Below, one piece after another: positions 52,875 through 62,533 of a stretch of 64,000 bases of DNA. The notes under the pieces are model-generated. The model searched no databases, was not told where the DNA came from, and was given only the letters and a program-made list of their open reading frames with translations. The stretch's first letter is position 1; each line of letters begins with the position of its first letter. A program made the position numbers and the translations under genes. This DNA is from Verrucomicrobiota bacterium (GTDB lineage: Bacteria > Verrucomicrobiota > Verrucomicrobiia > Verrucomicrobiales > DEV007), in contig JAJRVS010000113.1 of NCBI GenBank assembly GCA_024277195.1, positions 1 to 64,000 on the forward strand. The letters run 5' to 3'.

Positions 52875-54734
52875 ATGTTTACTTATCCCAAAAACTATGA
52901 CGTGCTGATAATAGGCGCGGGACATGCAGGCATTGAAGCTGCTTTGGCAGCTACTCGGATGGGTTGTCAGGTGGCCATGCTGACACAGAATTTGGATACA
53001 ATTGGACAGATGTCTTGTAATCCAGCAATAGGAGGCTTGGCCAAGGGGCACATGGTAAGGGAGATTGATGCCCTGGGTGGCGAGATGGCTTTAAATACCG
53101 ACGCAACAGGAATTCAATTTCGTTTATTAAATCGTAATAAAGGACCAAGTGTTAGAGCTCCTAGAGCTCAGTGTGATAAAAAGGCTTATCAATTTCGCAT
53201 GAAAGCTGTGTTGGAAGCAGAACCCAATTTGGATTTGCATCAGGGTAACGTGGCTGATCTTTTAGTGAAAAATGATAAGATCATTGGTATCGAAACCAGT
53301 CTCGGTATGCGTTATACAGCTAAGTCTGTTATAATAACAACGGGGACATTCATGCGCGGTCTTTTGCATGTGGGATTGCAAAATCAGAAAGGGGGAAGAA
53401 TGGGTGATGCCATGTCTACCCTTAGCGACATACTAGCAGAATTAGGCTTCCGAATAGAGCGCATGAAAACGGGGACACCGTGTAGAATTAATGGTCGGAC
53501 TATTGATTTTTCGAAGTGTGAGAAACAAGAAGGTGATGCGGATATACCAAAATTCTCTTTTATGTCCGATACTTTGACCAAGGGAGATAATGATATTTTT
53601 ACTTTGAATCCTTGGGGAAATAAAATGTTCCACATGGAACAATTGCCATGTTGGATAACTCACACCAATCAAAAAACGCATGATGTGATTCGAGGGGGAT
53701 TGGATCAATCACCGATGTACTCGGGTATTATTGAGGGTGTGGGGCCACGATATTGTCCTTCTATAGAAGACAAGGTGGTGCGTTTTGCTGATAAAGAGAG
53801 GCATCAGTTGTTTCTGGAGCCAGAAGGTCGGCAAACTCAGGAGTATTATGTGAACGGCATATCTACCAGTTTACCTTTTGAAGTGCAGTATGATTTTATT
53901 AAAACAATATCAGGTTTGGAGAATGCCCAGATTCTTAGAGCTGGTTATGCTGTAGAATATGATGCTTGTGATCCGACTCAGTTGAATAAAACTTTGGAAA
54001 CTAAAAGCATAGAAGGTTTATACTTTGCAGGTCAGATTAATGGTACCAGTGGTTATGAAGAAGCGGCTGCACAGGGTTTGATGGCGGGTGCAAATGCTGC
54101 ACTGAAAGTGAAAGGGGAGCAGGCCTTTATTTTGGGTAGAGAAGAAGCTTACATCGGGGTGATGATTGATGATTTGGTCACTAAAGGCACTATCGAACCC
54201 TATCGTATGTTCACTAGCAGGGCAGAATATCGCCTGCTCTTGCGTCAGGACAATGCGGATCAGCGTTTGACGCCACTTGCTGCAGAAAGAGGACTGGTGA
54301 GCCCAGAGCGAGCTCAGAGAGCAGAGGCAGTTGTTACAGCACTGCATGGAGCAAGATTGTTTATTGCAAAAAACAAAATAAATGGGGAGTCGATAGAAAA
54401 GATCCTGAGAAGACAAGATGTCACATGGCAGAGTTTGGATGAGGAGATAAAATCTCAATTGCCGCAAAGCAGCTGGGAAATGGTCGAAATTGATGCCAAA
54501 TACGCGGGATACATCAAGCGTCAGGAGATGATGATCAAACGTACCCAGAAACTTGAAAATAGGGAGATTCCTAAAAACCTGGATTACAGTGAGGTGAAAG
54601 GTTTAAAAAAGGAAGCCCAGCAGAGATTGGCGGATATACAGCCAGACACCTTGGGTCAAGCTGGCAGGGTGAGTGGGATTACCCCTGCTGATATAGGAAT
54701 GTTGGCTGTTTGGTTGGAAAAAAACAGCCATTAA
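52875..54734 (+). CDS. mnmG: tRNA uridine-5-carboxymethylaminomethyl modification enzyme, FAD-binding subunit
   Basis: A 619-residue protein of normal length. With MnmE it forms cmnm5U34 or nm5U34 in tRNA anticodons. The FAD dinucleotide fold is at the N-terminus ([23 protein letters not shown]), followed by [92 protein letters not shown] and the C-terminal helical domain with [22 protein letters not shown]. Traditionally gidA, often close to oriC and the parAB genes. Confidence 0.98.
   Translation: MFTYPKNYDVLIIGAGHAGIEAALAATRMGCQVAMLTQNLDTIGQMSCNPAIGGLAKGHMVREIDALGGEMALNTDATGIQFRLLNRNKGPSVRAPRAQCDKKAYQFRMKAVLEAEPNLDLHQGNVADLLVKNDKIIGIETSLGMRYTAKSVIITTGTFMRGLLHVGLQNQKGGRMGDAMSTLSDILAELGFRIERMKTGTPCRINGRTIDFSKCEKQEGDADIPKFSFMSDTLTKGDNDIFTLNPWGNKMFHMEQLPCWITHTNQKTHDVIRGGLDQSPMYSGIIEGVGPRYCPSIEDKVVRFADKERHQLFLEPEGRQTQEYYVNGISTSLPFEVQYDFIKTISGLENAQILRAGYAVEYDACDPTQLNKTLETKSIEGLYFAGQINGTSGYEEAAAQGLMAGANAALKVKGEQAFILGREEAYIGVMIDDLVTKGTIEPYRMFTSRAEYRLLLRQDNADQRLTPLAAERGLVSPERAQRAEAVVTALHGARLFIAKNKINGESIEKILRRQDVTWQSLDEEIKSQLPQSSWEMVEIDAKYAGYIKRQEMMIKRTQKLENREIPKNLDYSEVKGLKKEAQQRLADIQPDTLGQAGRVSGITPADIGMLAVWLEKNSH
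53626..53641. promoter_or_regulatory. Second parS-like site, one mismatch, inside mnmG
   Basis: TGTTCCACATGGAACA: identical to a perfect parS palindrome except for one central base (CACATG for CACGTG). It lies within the mnmG coding sequence, 893 bases from the first site. Coding constraint could explain the imperfect centre. Confidence 0.5.
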
Positions 54735-54745
54735 GAAATGTAGCT

Positions 54746-55297
54746 CTACAATATGGAGCGTAACAATTTTTGTAATTGAGCAGCATTATTCACATTGTGG
54801 TCAGACTTTACTTCAGGTAATTTATCAGATAGAAAGCGGATGCATCCTTTTAAATTGGCGGCACGTCCCATCGTGATATCCCGGTCGGAATCTCCAATCA
54901 TCCAAGATTGGTAGAGATCTATATTGAGATCTTGAGCTGCACTGAATAACATTTCAGGATCAGGTTTGGGTAAGTGAAAACAGTCTTCGCTTTCTGTGTA
55001 GGCATAAATAGCGTCAAATTTAGCGGATTGCTGAGTCAGTTTGGACTGCATTTGATCATGTATCTGATCCAAGTCTGCTTGGGACATCAAACCTTTGCCA
55101 ACTCCCCGTTGGCTAGTCACTAGGACTAATAGAATGTCCTGTTTTTTTATCCAGGAGAGCAACTCAATGATGCCTGGATTGAATACAAATTGCTTCCAGT
55201 TTAAAACATAACCTTTACCGGGTGATTGATTGATGACTCCGTCACGATCAAAAAAAAGGCATCGTCTGGGTAAGGATGGGGGCTTGGGAAGAGGCAT
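54746..55297 (-). CDS. HAD-IIIA phosphatase, GmhB/HisB-N-like
   Basis: A 183-residue protein. HAD motif I is FFDRDGVINQ, motif II VLVTSQRGVGKG, then LPKPDPEML and motif IV MIGDSDRDITMG. Closest in layout to D-glycero-D-manno-heptose-1,7-bisphosphate 7-phosphatase (GmhB) and the HisB phosphatase domain. The Cys/His zinc loop of classical GmhB (four ligands before the KPxPxM motif) is reduced here to EDCFHLPKP, so zinc binding is unlikely. If GmhB, it complements the heptose kinase at 27.8 kb. Convergent with mnmG (11 bases) and 19 bases downstream of ribD. Confidence 0.7.
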   Translation of the reverse strand: MPLPKPPSLPRRCLFFDRDGVINQSPGKGYVLNWKQFVFNPGIIELLSWIKKQDILLVLVTSQRGVGKGLMSQADLDQIHDQMQSKLTQQSAKFDAIYAYTESEDCFHLPKPDPEMLFSAAQDLNIDLYQSWMIGDSDRDITMGRAANLKGCIRFLSDKLPEVKSDHNVNNAAQLQKLLRSIL

Positions 55298-55316
55298 GAG
55301 AATGGAAGAATGTATT

Positions 55317-56345
55317 CTAAGGCTGTTGGATCAGGCCGCTGATTCGTATATCCGGGCCGAGTTTTTTCATTTGAATAGACCTAAGTTTTTTAGAAATATC
55401 ATTGATTTGTACTGCCTGGGTGGAGCCTCCACCTATAATAGGGGCATAATAAAACACGATTTCATCAATCAGATCGTTTTTGAGAGCATTGGCTAATAGT
55501 TTACCTCCGGATTCAATCATTACAGATTGAATTCCTTGTTTTGCTAGTCTTTTGAGAATGAAACGCAGTGATTTTTTAGTGAAAGTCTGGGTTTTATCGC
55601 GGTATTCATCAGTAAAAACATGGCAACTTTGAGGAAAATCGCCACTTAGTGAACTAATGATGCGCGCGGGTTGTGTGTAATTGCTTCGGGCGTATTTGCC
55701 CCTTAAAGTGAGATGAGGGTTGTCATGGCGCAAAGTGGCACCACCTATAAGAATGGCATCAACTTGTGAACGTAGGCGTTGAACATCTTCGAGAGCTTGT
55801 GAACTAGTGATCCAGGGACCTTGTCCCGGGGGAAGGGTGGTGCGTGCATCAAGAGTCATGGCCGATTTGGCAATCACCCACGGTAGCCCAGTGGTGAGGC
55901 CTTTGGTAAAATAACGGATCAGATGTTGAGCTTCTTGATGGAGAATTCCATCGGTGACGGTGATGTTATTTTTCATCAAGCATTGTTTGGCACGTCCTTG
56001 ATGCTGGGGGTTTGGGTCTGGACAGGCATAAACCACACGGGAAAACTGATGTCGAATGATAGCATCGGTACAAGCTCCGGTGTTACCATGACTCGAGCAT
56101 GGTTCCAAAGTCACATAAAGCGTGGCTTTTTTAAATACAGAGGCAGGATATTTTTTCAGGCTATTGTGAATAGCGTTGATTTCTGCATGGGCTTCACCGG
56201 CACGGTGGTGATAGCCTTTACCAATAATGGTGCCATTTTTATCGACAATGATTGCACCAACCGGAGGGTTGGGACTGGTTAGACCTAAGCCTTTTTTCGC
56301 CTGTTTGATGGCGAGTTTCATAAAATGGATATCTTGAGTGGTCAA
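55317..56345 (-). CDS. ribD: Riboflavin biosynthesis deaminase/reductase
   Basis: 342 residues from TTG 56345, chosen because it yields the family N-terminus TTQDIHFMKLAIKQA (ATG 56321 is the alternative). Deaminase domain: GLTSPNPPVGAIIVDKNG, the zinc site AGEAHAEINAI and EPCSSHGNTGACTDAI. Reductase domain: WVIAKSAMTLDARTTL, ITSSQALEDVQRLRSQVDAILIGGATLRHDNPHLTLR and VMIESGGKLLANAL. It catalyses two consecutive steps from the GTP-derived pyrimidine to 5-amino-6-ribitylamino-uracil phosphate. No other rib genes are in the window. Confidence 0.95.
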   Translation of the reverse strand: MTTQDIHFMKLAIKQAKKGLGLTSPNPPVGAIIVDKNGTIIGKGYHHRAGEAHAEINAIHNSLKKYPASVFKKATLYVTLEPCSSHGNTGACTDAIIRHQFSRVVYACPDPNPQHQGRAKQCLMKNNITVTDGILHQEAQHLIRYFTKGLTTGLPWVIAKSAMTLDARTTLPPGQGPWITSSQALEDVQRLRSQVDAILIGGATLRHDNPHLTLRGKYARSNYTQPARIISSLSGDFPQSCHVFTDEYRDKTQTFTKKSLRFILKRLAKQGIQSVMIESGGKLLANALKNDLIDEIVFYYAPIIGGGSTQAVQINDISKKLRSIQMKKLGPDIRISGLIQQP

Positions 56346-56703
56346 AATAGGACAAAAAAAAGTTTGGATTAATGAATAAACGACTTGTAATGAAAATCCG
56401 TTAGATTGAATCGATGAAAAATGAAGCTGAACAAGGCTAGTGCCTATGAAGTAATAAAACAAGGCTGTTTATTGATAGATAAATATCTAGTAACTAATTA
56501 ATAATAAACATGTTGAACGTATTTTGAAAAATGGATTTATATTATCGATTTAGTAGAAAAAAATAGAGAATCATAATTTTTTAGCAGTACGTTACCTAAT
56601 ATAGTAAGTGAAAATAAAAAGTGTTTTACTTACAATAATAATTGCTTAGAAAAAATAAACTGGAAATAAATGTTTCAGAGAAACATGATTCTTGAAGAAA
56701 TAA

Positions 56704-57735
56704 ATGAAATTTTCTAAAAAGCAAAAACAGCAATTGTATTATGAATTGGAAAAATTCGTACGTTCAGGTTTTGGTCTTGATAAAGCTTGTGAAAGTATGG
56801 TCGCTCAACCGGCAACATCAAAAATTCAGAAGGATTTCTGTGAGGGTGTTTTAAAGGGATTAAAAAACAAAAAAACAGTGGCTCAATCTATTGAGGCGTT
56901 GCCCTTGGAAATTTCAGAATTAGAAATAAATATAATCAACGCAGGCGAACAAGCGGGATTACTGGAGAAAAGTTTTGAGCATCTTGAAAAACATTTTGGA
57001 TTAGCTTTAGAAACCGAACAGAAAATAAAAAAAGCCCTGGTATATCCAATCATGTTATTGCATGCCGCTATTTTAATGGGTTTGACTACGATTTCTTTAA
57101 TGGCTGCCTGGAACCCACTTGCAGAAAAAGGAGCGGGTTGGGCTAGTTTCAAAGTAGGTTTGACTATAGTAGTGATTTTGTATGCAGTTTTAGCTTTTAG
57201 TGTAACGATTTTCGTGAAATGGCTGAAAATGGCTAAACATTCCGCTGAAAAAGACCGTTTATTAGCAAAGATCCCTTTTTTAGGGAAGATGCGTAGAGAT
57301 TTGGCGATGTCTCATTTTTGCGGAGTGTTTCACATGGGACTGCGTTCAGGGCAAAAAATGGACCAAGTGTACTTGAATGCCGGCAAGTCATCATCAAGCG
57401 GACAAATTTGGCAAGTTTGTCGAAATGGGGCAGAAAATTTGCGGAAAGGGGAGACTTTAGCCATCACATTGACGGAAGCAGGCAATGTTTTCCCCCAGGA
57501 TTTCAAAACATCAGTTGCGAATGCTGAATTGGCGGGAGTTGTGGATGAGGAGTTTGCGCGCTGGAAGGACTATTACAGAAAGTGTGCGCTGGATTCGGTG
57601 AGCCGTTTTATCGAGTGGGTTCCGAGGCTTTTTTATTGGTTAGTACTGGTTGTAGTGGTTTTTATTGTGTTCAGAATGGCTATTTCTTATCGTGATTTAT
57701 TAGAAAACTATATTAATTGGAGTGATCAGTTTTGA
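56704..57735 (+). CDS. Type II secretion / type IV pilus inner-membrane protein (GspF/PilC-like)
   Basis: A 343-residue protein. Two T2SSF-type cytoplasmic helical bundles (about 1-100 and 195-300), each followed by a membrane helix, with helices about 112-134, 147-170 and a last one at about 312-333. The signature AGEQAGLLEKSFEHLEKHF and VANAELAGVVDEEFARWKDYY are the paired 'GExxG.L...L' helices of GspF. Shorter than typical GspF (about 400). No secretion ATPase is adjacent, but a pseudopilin is encoded at 62.6 kb. Preceded by a 240-base AT-rich gap. Confidence 0.8.
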   Translation: MKFSKKQKQQLYYELEKFVRSGFGLDKACESMVAQPATSKIQKDFCEGVLKGLKNKKTVAQSIEALPLEISELEINIINAGEQAGLLEKSFEHLEKHFGLALETEQKIKKALVYPIMLLHAAILMGLTTISLMAAWNPLAEKGAGWASFKVGLTIVVILYAVLAFSVTIFVKWLKMAKHSAEKDRLLAKIPFLGKMRRDLAMSHFCGVFHMGLRSGQKMDQVYLNAGKSSSSGQIWQVCRNGAENLRKGETLAITLTEAGNVFPQDFKTSVANAELAGVVDEEFARWKDYYRKCALDSVSRFIEWVPRLFYWLVLVVVVFIVFRMAISYRDLLENYINWSDQF

Positions 57736-57883
57736 AATACGAAATATCCAAAAATAATTTTTTGTTTTATTCCTTTATCTATAGGAGTTTGAAGATAAAA
57801 AAGGCGTAAAAATTAACAGTATTCATTTTTACACTGGACAAATGAACAGTAATTGATATGATTTGTAAAAACCACAGAGAATC

Positions 57884-59125
57884 ATGTCACAAGTATTAAC
57901 ACCCAATTCTAAAAAAAGCAGCTCGGCCTCTTCATCTAACTCAATTGCAAAAGAGTCAAATTTGTCGCAAGGTGCAATGAGTTCTTCTAAGATAACGCAA
58001 AACGGAGAACAAAAAACTCAGGTGAGTTCAAGCGCAGAGAGCAAAAAAAGTAATAACGATCTTAAGAAAATGGCAGCAAACGAAAAAAAGGCAAAAGCAG
58101 CAGTAACAGCGGAAAAAAGCAGGCTTGCAGCCGCCCGGGGTAAAAACCTGGATTTAGCTATTTCGCAAATTCAAAAAGATTATGGTGAAGGAGCTATCAT
58201 GCGTTTGGGTGAACACACCCGTGTAGATGTAGATGTGATACCCACTGGTAATTTGTTGATTGATAGGGCTCTTGGTGTAGGCGGTTTTCCCCGTGGTCGT
58301 ATTATTGAAGTTTATGGACCGGAATCTTCAGGTAAAACGACGCTTTGTTTGACTGCGATTGCACAAGCTCAAAAACAAGGAGGGTTGGCAGGTTTTGTTG
58401 ATGTTGAACATGCTCTGGATCCTCAATATTCGAAAAGACTTGGAGTTAAGCTGGATGAATTGCTGGTTTCACAGCCAAGTTCGGGGGAAGAAGCTTTGCG
58501 TATCGTAGAAACCCTTGTGCGTTCCAATGCTTTAGATGTGATTGTTTTAGATTCGGTAGCAGCTTTAGTCACCAAACAGGAGTTGGATGGTGAAATTGGT
58601 GATACGACAGTTGGGGCCCAAGCTCGATTGATGAGTGCTGCAATGAGAAAGCTAACCTCATTAATAGCTAAAGCTAGAACTACTGTCATCTTCACTAATC
58701 AGATTCGTGAAAAAATCGGTGTGATGTTTGGTAATCCGGAAACCACACCAGGAGGTCGGGCACTCAAATTCTATAGCAGTGTTCGCTGTGATATTCGTCG
58801 CATCGGAGCAATCAAAGCTTCAGACGGTTCAATGATTGGTAATCGAACCCGGGTGAAAGTGGTTAAAAATAAAGTAGCACCGCCTTATGGTGAAGCCGAA
58901 TTTGATATTATGTTTAATGAAGGTATTTCAGCGGTTGGATCGCTGTTGGATTTGGCAATTGAGCATGAAATTTTACAGAAACGTGGTTCATGGTTCAGTT
59001 ATAAAGGAACTCAATTGGCACAAGGTCGCGATGCAGCAAAAGAAGCGTTAAAAGCAGATGAAATTCTTTACGCTGAAATTGAAGAGGTCGTTAAAGCTAA
59101 AATGGACGCCGCCGATTCGGAATAA
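57884..59125 (+). CDS. recA: Recombinase RecA with Ser/Lys-rich N-terminal extension
   Basis: A 413-residue protein. The RecA core begins at about residue 87 ([22 protein letters not shown]). Walker [26 protein letters not shown], Walker [12 protein letters not shown], the L1 loop region after [39 protein letters not shown], and a C-terminal domain that ends early. The core length is normal. The first 62 residues are low-complexity (Ser, Lys, Gln). An internal ATG at 58070 would remove most of this, but its ribosome-binding site is no better. Catalyses strand exchange and LexA cleavage. No SOS box was identified upstream. Confidence 0.96.
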   Translation: MSQVLTPNSKKSSSASSSNSIAKESNLSQGAMSSSKITQNGEQKTQVSSSAESKKSNNDLKKMAANEKKAKAAVTAEKSRLAAARGKNLDLAISQIQKDYGEGAIMRLGEHTRVDVDVIPTGNLLIDRALGVGGFPRGRIIEVYGPESSGKTTLCLTAIAQAQKQGGLAGFVDVEHALDPQYSKRLGVKLDELLVSQPSSGEEALRIVETLVRSNALDVIVLDSVAALVTKQELDGEIGDTTVGAQARLMSAAMRKLTSLIAKARTTVIFTNQIREKIGVMFGNPETTPGGRALKFYSSVRCDIRRIGAIKASDGSMIGNRTRVKVVKNKVAPPYGEAEFDIMFNEGISAVGSLLDLAIEHEILQKRGSWFSYKGTQLAQGRDAAKEALKADEILYAEIEEVVKAKMDAADSE

Positions 59126-59188
59126 AACGGATTAATTGGAAAAACAGGTGATTAGGAGGAAAATAAACCTACAATACTAACTATAAAA

Positions 59189-59446
59189 ATGACAAATGTT
59201 ACAAGTATGTATGTTCAGCAACTAAAAAGCAGAAAAAGCTTAAGATCGGCACCTGCAGAGTCACTAAAAATTGATAAACGAAGTTTGTGCTTTTTTGTCT
59301 TGGTTGCACCTCTGGCGGTGATGATGGGGTGGATGTTGGTAGCCGTGTGTTTGACCGGCACATGGACCTGGCAACTACCCTTGGCTTTGGTTTTTTCATT
59401 GTTAGGATCCATGCTGGCCCTGATCAGTACGCTTATACGAAGCTGA
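59189..59446 (+). CDS. Small two-helix membrane protein downstream of recA
   Basis: 85 residues: a basic N-terminal 30 residues (VQQLKSRKSLRSAPAESLK), then helices about 34-55 (LCFFVLVAPLAVMMGWMLVAVCL) and 60-82 (WQLPLALVFSLLGSMLALISTL). A strong AGGAGG lies at 59154-59159 but 30 bases before the ATG, so the real start may differ or the mRNA may loop. No family recognised. Possibly cotranscribed with recA (63-base gap). Confidence 0.55.
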   Translation: MTNVTSMYVQQLKSRKSLRSAPAESLKIDKRSLCFFVLVAPLAVMMGWMLVAVCLTGTWTWQLPLALVFSLLGSMLALISTLIRS

Positions 59447-59690
59447 GAGGAGTTGTGGTTTGCTAGCTTTTAGACTAGTTGAGATGGTCAATATAGGTTA
59501 TTTAACGTCCTCATTGCTAACGAAAAACATAATCGTAGATGGTATAGATAGGTGTAGCAATGCCCAATATATTATATTATTTGGCTACATGATTTACAGG
59601 CACCTCACCCAATTCTCTTGAAATCCTTTTTCTTTATAATTGTCCTCGTTGCTTGAAGTTCCCCTATTTCTTCATAAAAATGTAGTGTAG

Positions 59691-59713
59691 TGTGATTTGA
59701 TATAAAAATCACA
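59691..59713. promoter_or_regulatory. Possible LysR-type operator
   Basis: TGTGATTT (59691-59698) and AAATCACA (59706-59713): 8-base inverted repeat with 7-base spacer, 43 bases upstream of the LysR-family gene. The spacing fits a LysR T-N11-A-like dyad, suggesting autoregulation. Confidence 0.45.
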
Positions 59714-59714
59714 C

Positions 59715-59737
59715 GCACCTTAGATCAAGGTGCTTTT
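59715..59737 (+). terminator. Terminator-like hairpin in the LysR leader
   Basis: GCACCTT (59715-59721) / AAGGTGC (59727-59733) with a 5-base loop followed by TTTT (59734-59737), 19 bases before the LysR start. It could end transcripts from upstream or act as an attenuator. Confidence 0.55.
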
Positions 59738-59755
59738 ACAACACTAACAGCAGTT

Positions 59756-60667
59756 ATGAATGTACATCATCTTGAGCTATTTTATTATGTAGCAAAATAT
59801 GAGGGTATCACCCAGGCGGTGAGACGGATGCCTTACGGTATTCAGCAACCGGCGGTGAGTGGTCAGATGTTGAATCTTGAACGTTCGCTGGGAACGCCTC
59901 TATTTCATCGACGGCCTTTTGTTTTAACCGCAGCAGGTGAACAATTGTATAATTATGTTTATCCTTTTTTTTCAAGGATGGAAGAAGTTCGCAGCCAGGT
60001 CTGCGGGGAGGGAACAGATCATTTACGGTTAGCGGCGCCCACTTCAGTCTTGGCGAATCATTTACCAGGGGTACTGGGGCAATTGCGCAGGGAGTTTCCT
60101 AATCTGCGATTGACTTTGCGAGAACTTCCGGCCCCTGGCGCGGAATCTGCGTTATTAAAACAAGAAGCGGATATTGCGGTTACCCTTTGCGACGAAAAAG
60201 TATCAGCAAGTGTTAGTATAGAAAAGTTGATTAAATTACCGCTAGTATTATTAGTGCAGAAAAAAAATAAAGATCTTTCCCCGAAAAGTTTTCTAGAATT
60301 AGAAAAAAAGGCTAAAAGTGGTGATTATAGAATTAAAGAGGCTTTAGTCTCCTTATTACCTGGTGAAACAGTGGCCCGTTTGTTTCAAAAGGGTTTGCAG
60401 GATCGAAATTTGATTTGGAATCCGGCGGTGGAGGTTACTACATTAGAGTTAGTTTTGTCTTATGTAGCACAAGGGTTCGGTTATGGTTTGTCGGTCGCGA
60501 TGCCTCAGATGAAATTACCGCCTAACGTGATAAGCTTGCCGTTGGATAAGTTTCCTAGTTTGGAAATTGGCCTGATGCATACAGGTAAATTGCAGCCTGT
60601 GGGTGAGCGTTTTATAGAGATTGTCCGTGCTTATACCAAGCAAATGGTGAAAAATAAGGCAAAATAA
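59756..60667 (+). CDS. LysR-family transcriptional regulator
   Basis: A 303-residue protein. N-terminal winged helix-turn-helix: HHLELFYYVAKYEGITQAVRRMPYGIQQPAVSGQMLNLERSLGTPLFHRRPFVLTAAGE. The substrate-binding domain begins near residue 90 (HLRLAAPTSVLANHLPGVLGQLRREFPNLRLTLRE) and ends with a variable tail. The HTH has an unusual insertion (MPYGIQQPAVSGQ for the common ...SQPAVSRQ). Target genes are unknown, and the neighbouring genes do not point to a pathway. Confidence 0.88.
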   Translation: MNVHHLELFYYVAKYEGITQAVRRMPYGIQQPAVSGQMLNLERSLGTPLFHRRPFVLTAAGEQLYNYVYPFFSRMEEVRSQVCGEGTDHLRLAAPTSVLANHLPGVLGQLRREFPNLRLTLRELPAPGAESALLKQEADIAVTLCDEKVSASVSIEKLIKLPLVLLVQKKNKDLSPKSFLELEKKAKSGDYRIKEALVSLLPGETVARLFQKGLQDRNLIWNPAVEVTTLELVLSYVAQGFGYGLSVAMPQMKLPPNVISLPLDKFPSLEIGLMHTGKLQPVGERFIEIVRAYTKQMVKNKAK

Positions 60668-60836
60668 GAAAGGGTGGCAAGGAAAGGGAGTTAATTGCAG
60701 AGCTTATTATGTGCGCGGTAAGGTGATGTTATTTTAAAGATTAGAAATAAAGCAAAGGTAGTAGGTACTTGATTGTTTTTTGGAAAATAGCTGTTGGTAT
60801 ATCCACTAATACGATAAATTAGTGGGAAAAGGTCAA

Positions 60837-61661
60837 TCAGCGGAAATCTACTAATGTTCTTTTGCGTTGTGCAAAATGAGCGCTTTGGGTGTAGCCGATG
60901 TCACTAACGAGTTTGATAGCGGTATCAAAGTCTGCTCCGACTTCCTCGGGTCGATGAGCATCGGAGCTGATCACAATGGGAATATTAGCTTGGAAAGCGA
61001 GTTCAATAAATTCACGTGACGGATAGATTTCTTTACACGTTTTGCGTAATCCGGCGGTACTGACTTCTATCGTCATATTATTGGCGGCGATGACTTCGAT
61101 TGTTGGCTCGTAAAAACGTTTGAGCTCTCCTGCTGGTCGGTGACCAAATTTTTTTACAAGATCTGGGTGGGCAAGGAAGTCAAACAGACCAGAAGCGGCA
61201 CATTGTCGGTACAAGTGCCAATATTTCTCCCAAATCTCCTCTATTGAGCCATCCCATCGTTTTTCCCATTTTGGGTCGGGATCATCTACAGCCCAATCAG
61301 GTTCAAGGTAATGAACACTGCCAATAAGATAATCAAAACCTGCCTGCTGTGAGAGTTTATCAATCCAGCTTTCCTGCCCGGGGATGAAATCACACTCTAA
61401 ACCTAGTCGAATAGTGAGATTATCGGAAAATTGTTGCTGGCTAGCTTGTACCAAATCAAGGTAGCGAGGAAATTCCTCGTATTCCATGCGCCAGTCATCA
61501 AATTTTTTTGCCATTGGGTTGTGGTCAGAGAAGCCAATTTCTGTTAAACCACACTTGATAGCAGCTTTTGCATAGGCATCCGGCCAGCCTTCAGCGTGTT
61601 TACACAAGGGGGTGTGCATATGGTAATCAGCAGGTGAATGGCCTATTTTTGGTAGAATCAT
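60837..61661 (-). CDS. hisK: PHP-family phosphatase, histidinol-phosphatase-like
   Basis: 274 residues from ATG 61661. PHP metal ligands are in DYHMHTPLCKHAEG, IGFSDHNPM, RLGLECDFIPG, IGSVHYL, FLAHPDLVKKFG, and the final IVISSDAHRPEEVG. This layout is that of histidinol-phosphate phosphatase of the HisK/HisJ type, used in histidine synthesis. No other his genes are nearby, so a different phosphoester is possible. An in-frame ATG five codons upstream (61676) is an alternative start. Confidence 0.75.
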   Translation of the reverse strand: MILPKIGHSPADYHMHTPLCKHAEGWPDAYAKAAIKCGLTEIGFSDHNPMAKKFDDWRMEYEEFPRYLDLVQASQQQFSDNLTIRLGLECDFIPGQESWIDKLSQQAGFDYLIGSVHYLEPDWAVDDPDPKWEKRWDGSIEEIWEKYWHLYRQCAASGLFDFLAHPDLVKKFGHRPAGELKRFYEPTIEVIAANNMTIEVSTAGLRKTCKEIYPSREFIELAFQANIPIVISSDAHRPEEVGADFDTAIKLVSDIGYTQSAHFAQRKRTLVDFR

Positions 61662-61811
61662 GGTAAAAGGTAACAAGCAGCAGGAATAATCCAGACAAAT
61701 AAATTTTTACTAAAGAGTAGTTTTTGCTTGCAAGATAGGTAAAAAAAGAGTGAAATACACAGTTCCAAGTGTATTATATCGCTAGGGAAAATAAAAATTT
61801 TAAAAATTTCT

Positions 61812-62510
61812 ATGATGAAAAAAGCATTTGCCGTATTTGCAGCTATAATTTTAATGCCAAGCTTGAACGCTCATGCTTGGGTGGGTGGGCCTTGGTCGGG
61901 TAATAATGCTTCTCCGTCTGGAGATGATGGTGTGTATGAAGCGGTGGCGACTGCTACCAATGGGTCGGGTATTTATCGCTGGGGAGTTAAAAATTCAGGT
62001 GGGAGTTTAGAATTTGCCAATGGTTCACTTGGATCCTCCAATTTATGGTACTACAGGGGTATTGCTTATTTTGGTATGTGTTTTGGTACTGTGAATTCAG
62101 CTCTTGGTATTGTTTCAGTGGTAGGAAATGGTACTACAGACCTTATTAAATCGAGTACCACGGTTGATCCAGATACAGGAACTGTTATTACCGTAAGTAT
62201 CGGTCTTGTAGGTCCTGACTCTTCAGCTTCTAATGGAAATATAGCTTATAGTAATTCTGCTTTTACCGCAAAAATTACCTCAAAAGCACCAGTGAAACGT
62301 TTTAAAGGAACGGGCACAGTGTCCTTTACCGGACAGCCAGACACTGAGTTGACTACAACGACATTAACTTATACTACTATACCATCAGGAACTACCGTGA
62401 CAGAAACGACCAGTTCTACAGGCGGAGAGTCTGAAGACTTTCCTCAGCGAGGTAAATCAGTTAAATTTAAAGTGATTGGATCTCAAGTCTCGCAAGAGAC
62501 CAATTTCTAA
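61812..62510 (+). CDS. Secreted Ser/Thr/Gly-rich protein
   Basis: A 232-residue protein with a signal peptide (KKAFAVFAAIILMPSLNAHA) followed directly by WVGGPWSGNNASPSGDDGVYEAVATATNGSGIYRWGV. The rest is beta-prone and rich in Ser, Thr and Gly, ending in a Thr-rich stretch and SVKFKVIGSQVSQE. The 'GGPWSGN..SP.GDDG.Y.A' opening seems to be a recurrent family feature of secreted verrucomicrobial proteins (recalled, not searched). Function unknown. It has its own strong terminator. Confidence 0.6.
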   Translation: MMKKAFAVFAAIILMPSLNAHAWVGGPWSGNNASPSGDDGVYEAVATATNGSGIYRWGVKNSGGSLEFANGSLGSSNLWYYRGIAYFGMCFGTVNSALGIVSVVGNGTTDLIKSSTTVDPDTGTVITVSIGLVGPDSSASNGNIAYSNSAFTAKITSKAPVKRFKGTGTVSFTGQPDTELTTTTLTYTTIPSGTTVTETTSSTGGESEDFPQRGKSVKFKVIGSQVSQETNF

Positions 62511-62533
62511 TTTGATTAAAATACAATTTGATG

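Larger units (their letters stand above)
59447..59755. other. Intergenic region upstream of the LysR gene
   Basis: A 309-base gap with no convincing gene. The last 65 bases hold two adjacent inverted repeats (59691-59713 and 59715-59737), listed separately. The rest shows nothing recognisable beyond AT-rich promoter-like DNA. Confidence 0.5.

Noticed and set aside
54786-54794. TTATTCACA DnaA-box word inside the HAD phosphatase gene
   Set aside because: A single copy within a coding sequence. It shows that this 9-mer can occur by chance, so the word alone is not strong origin evidence.
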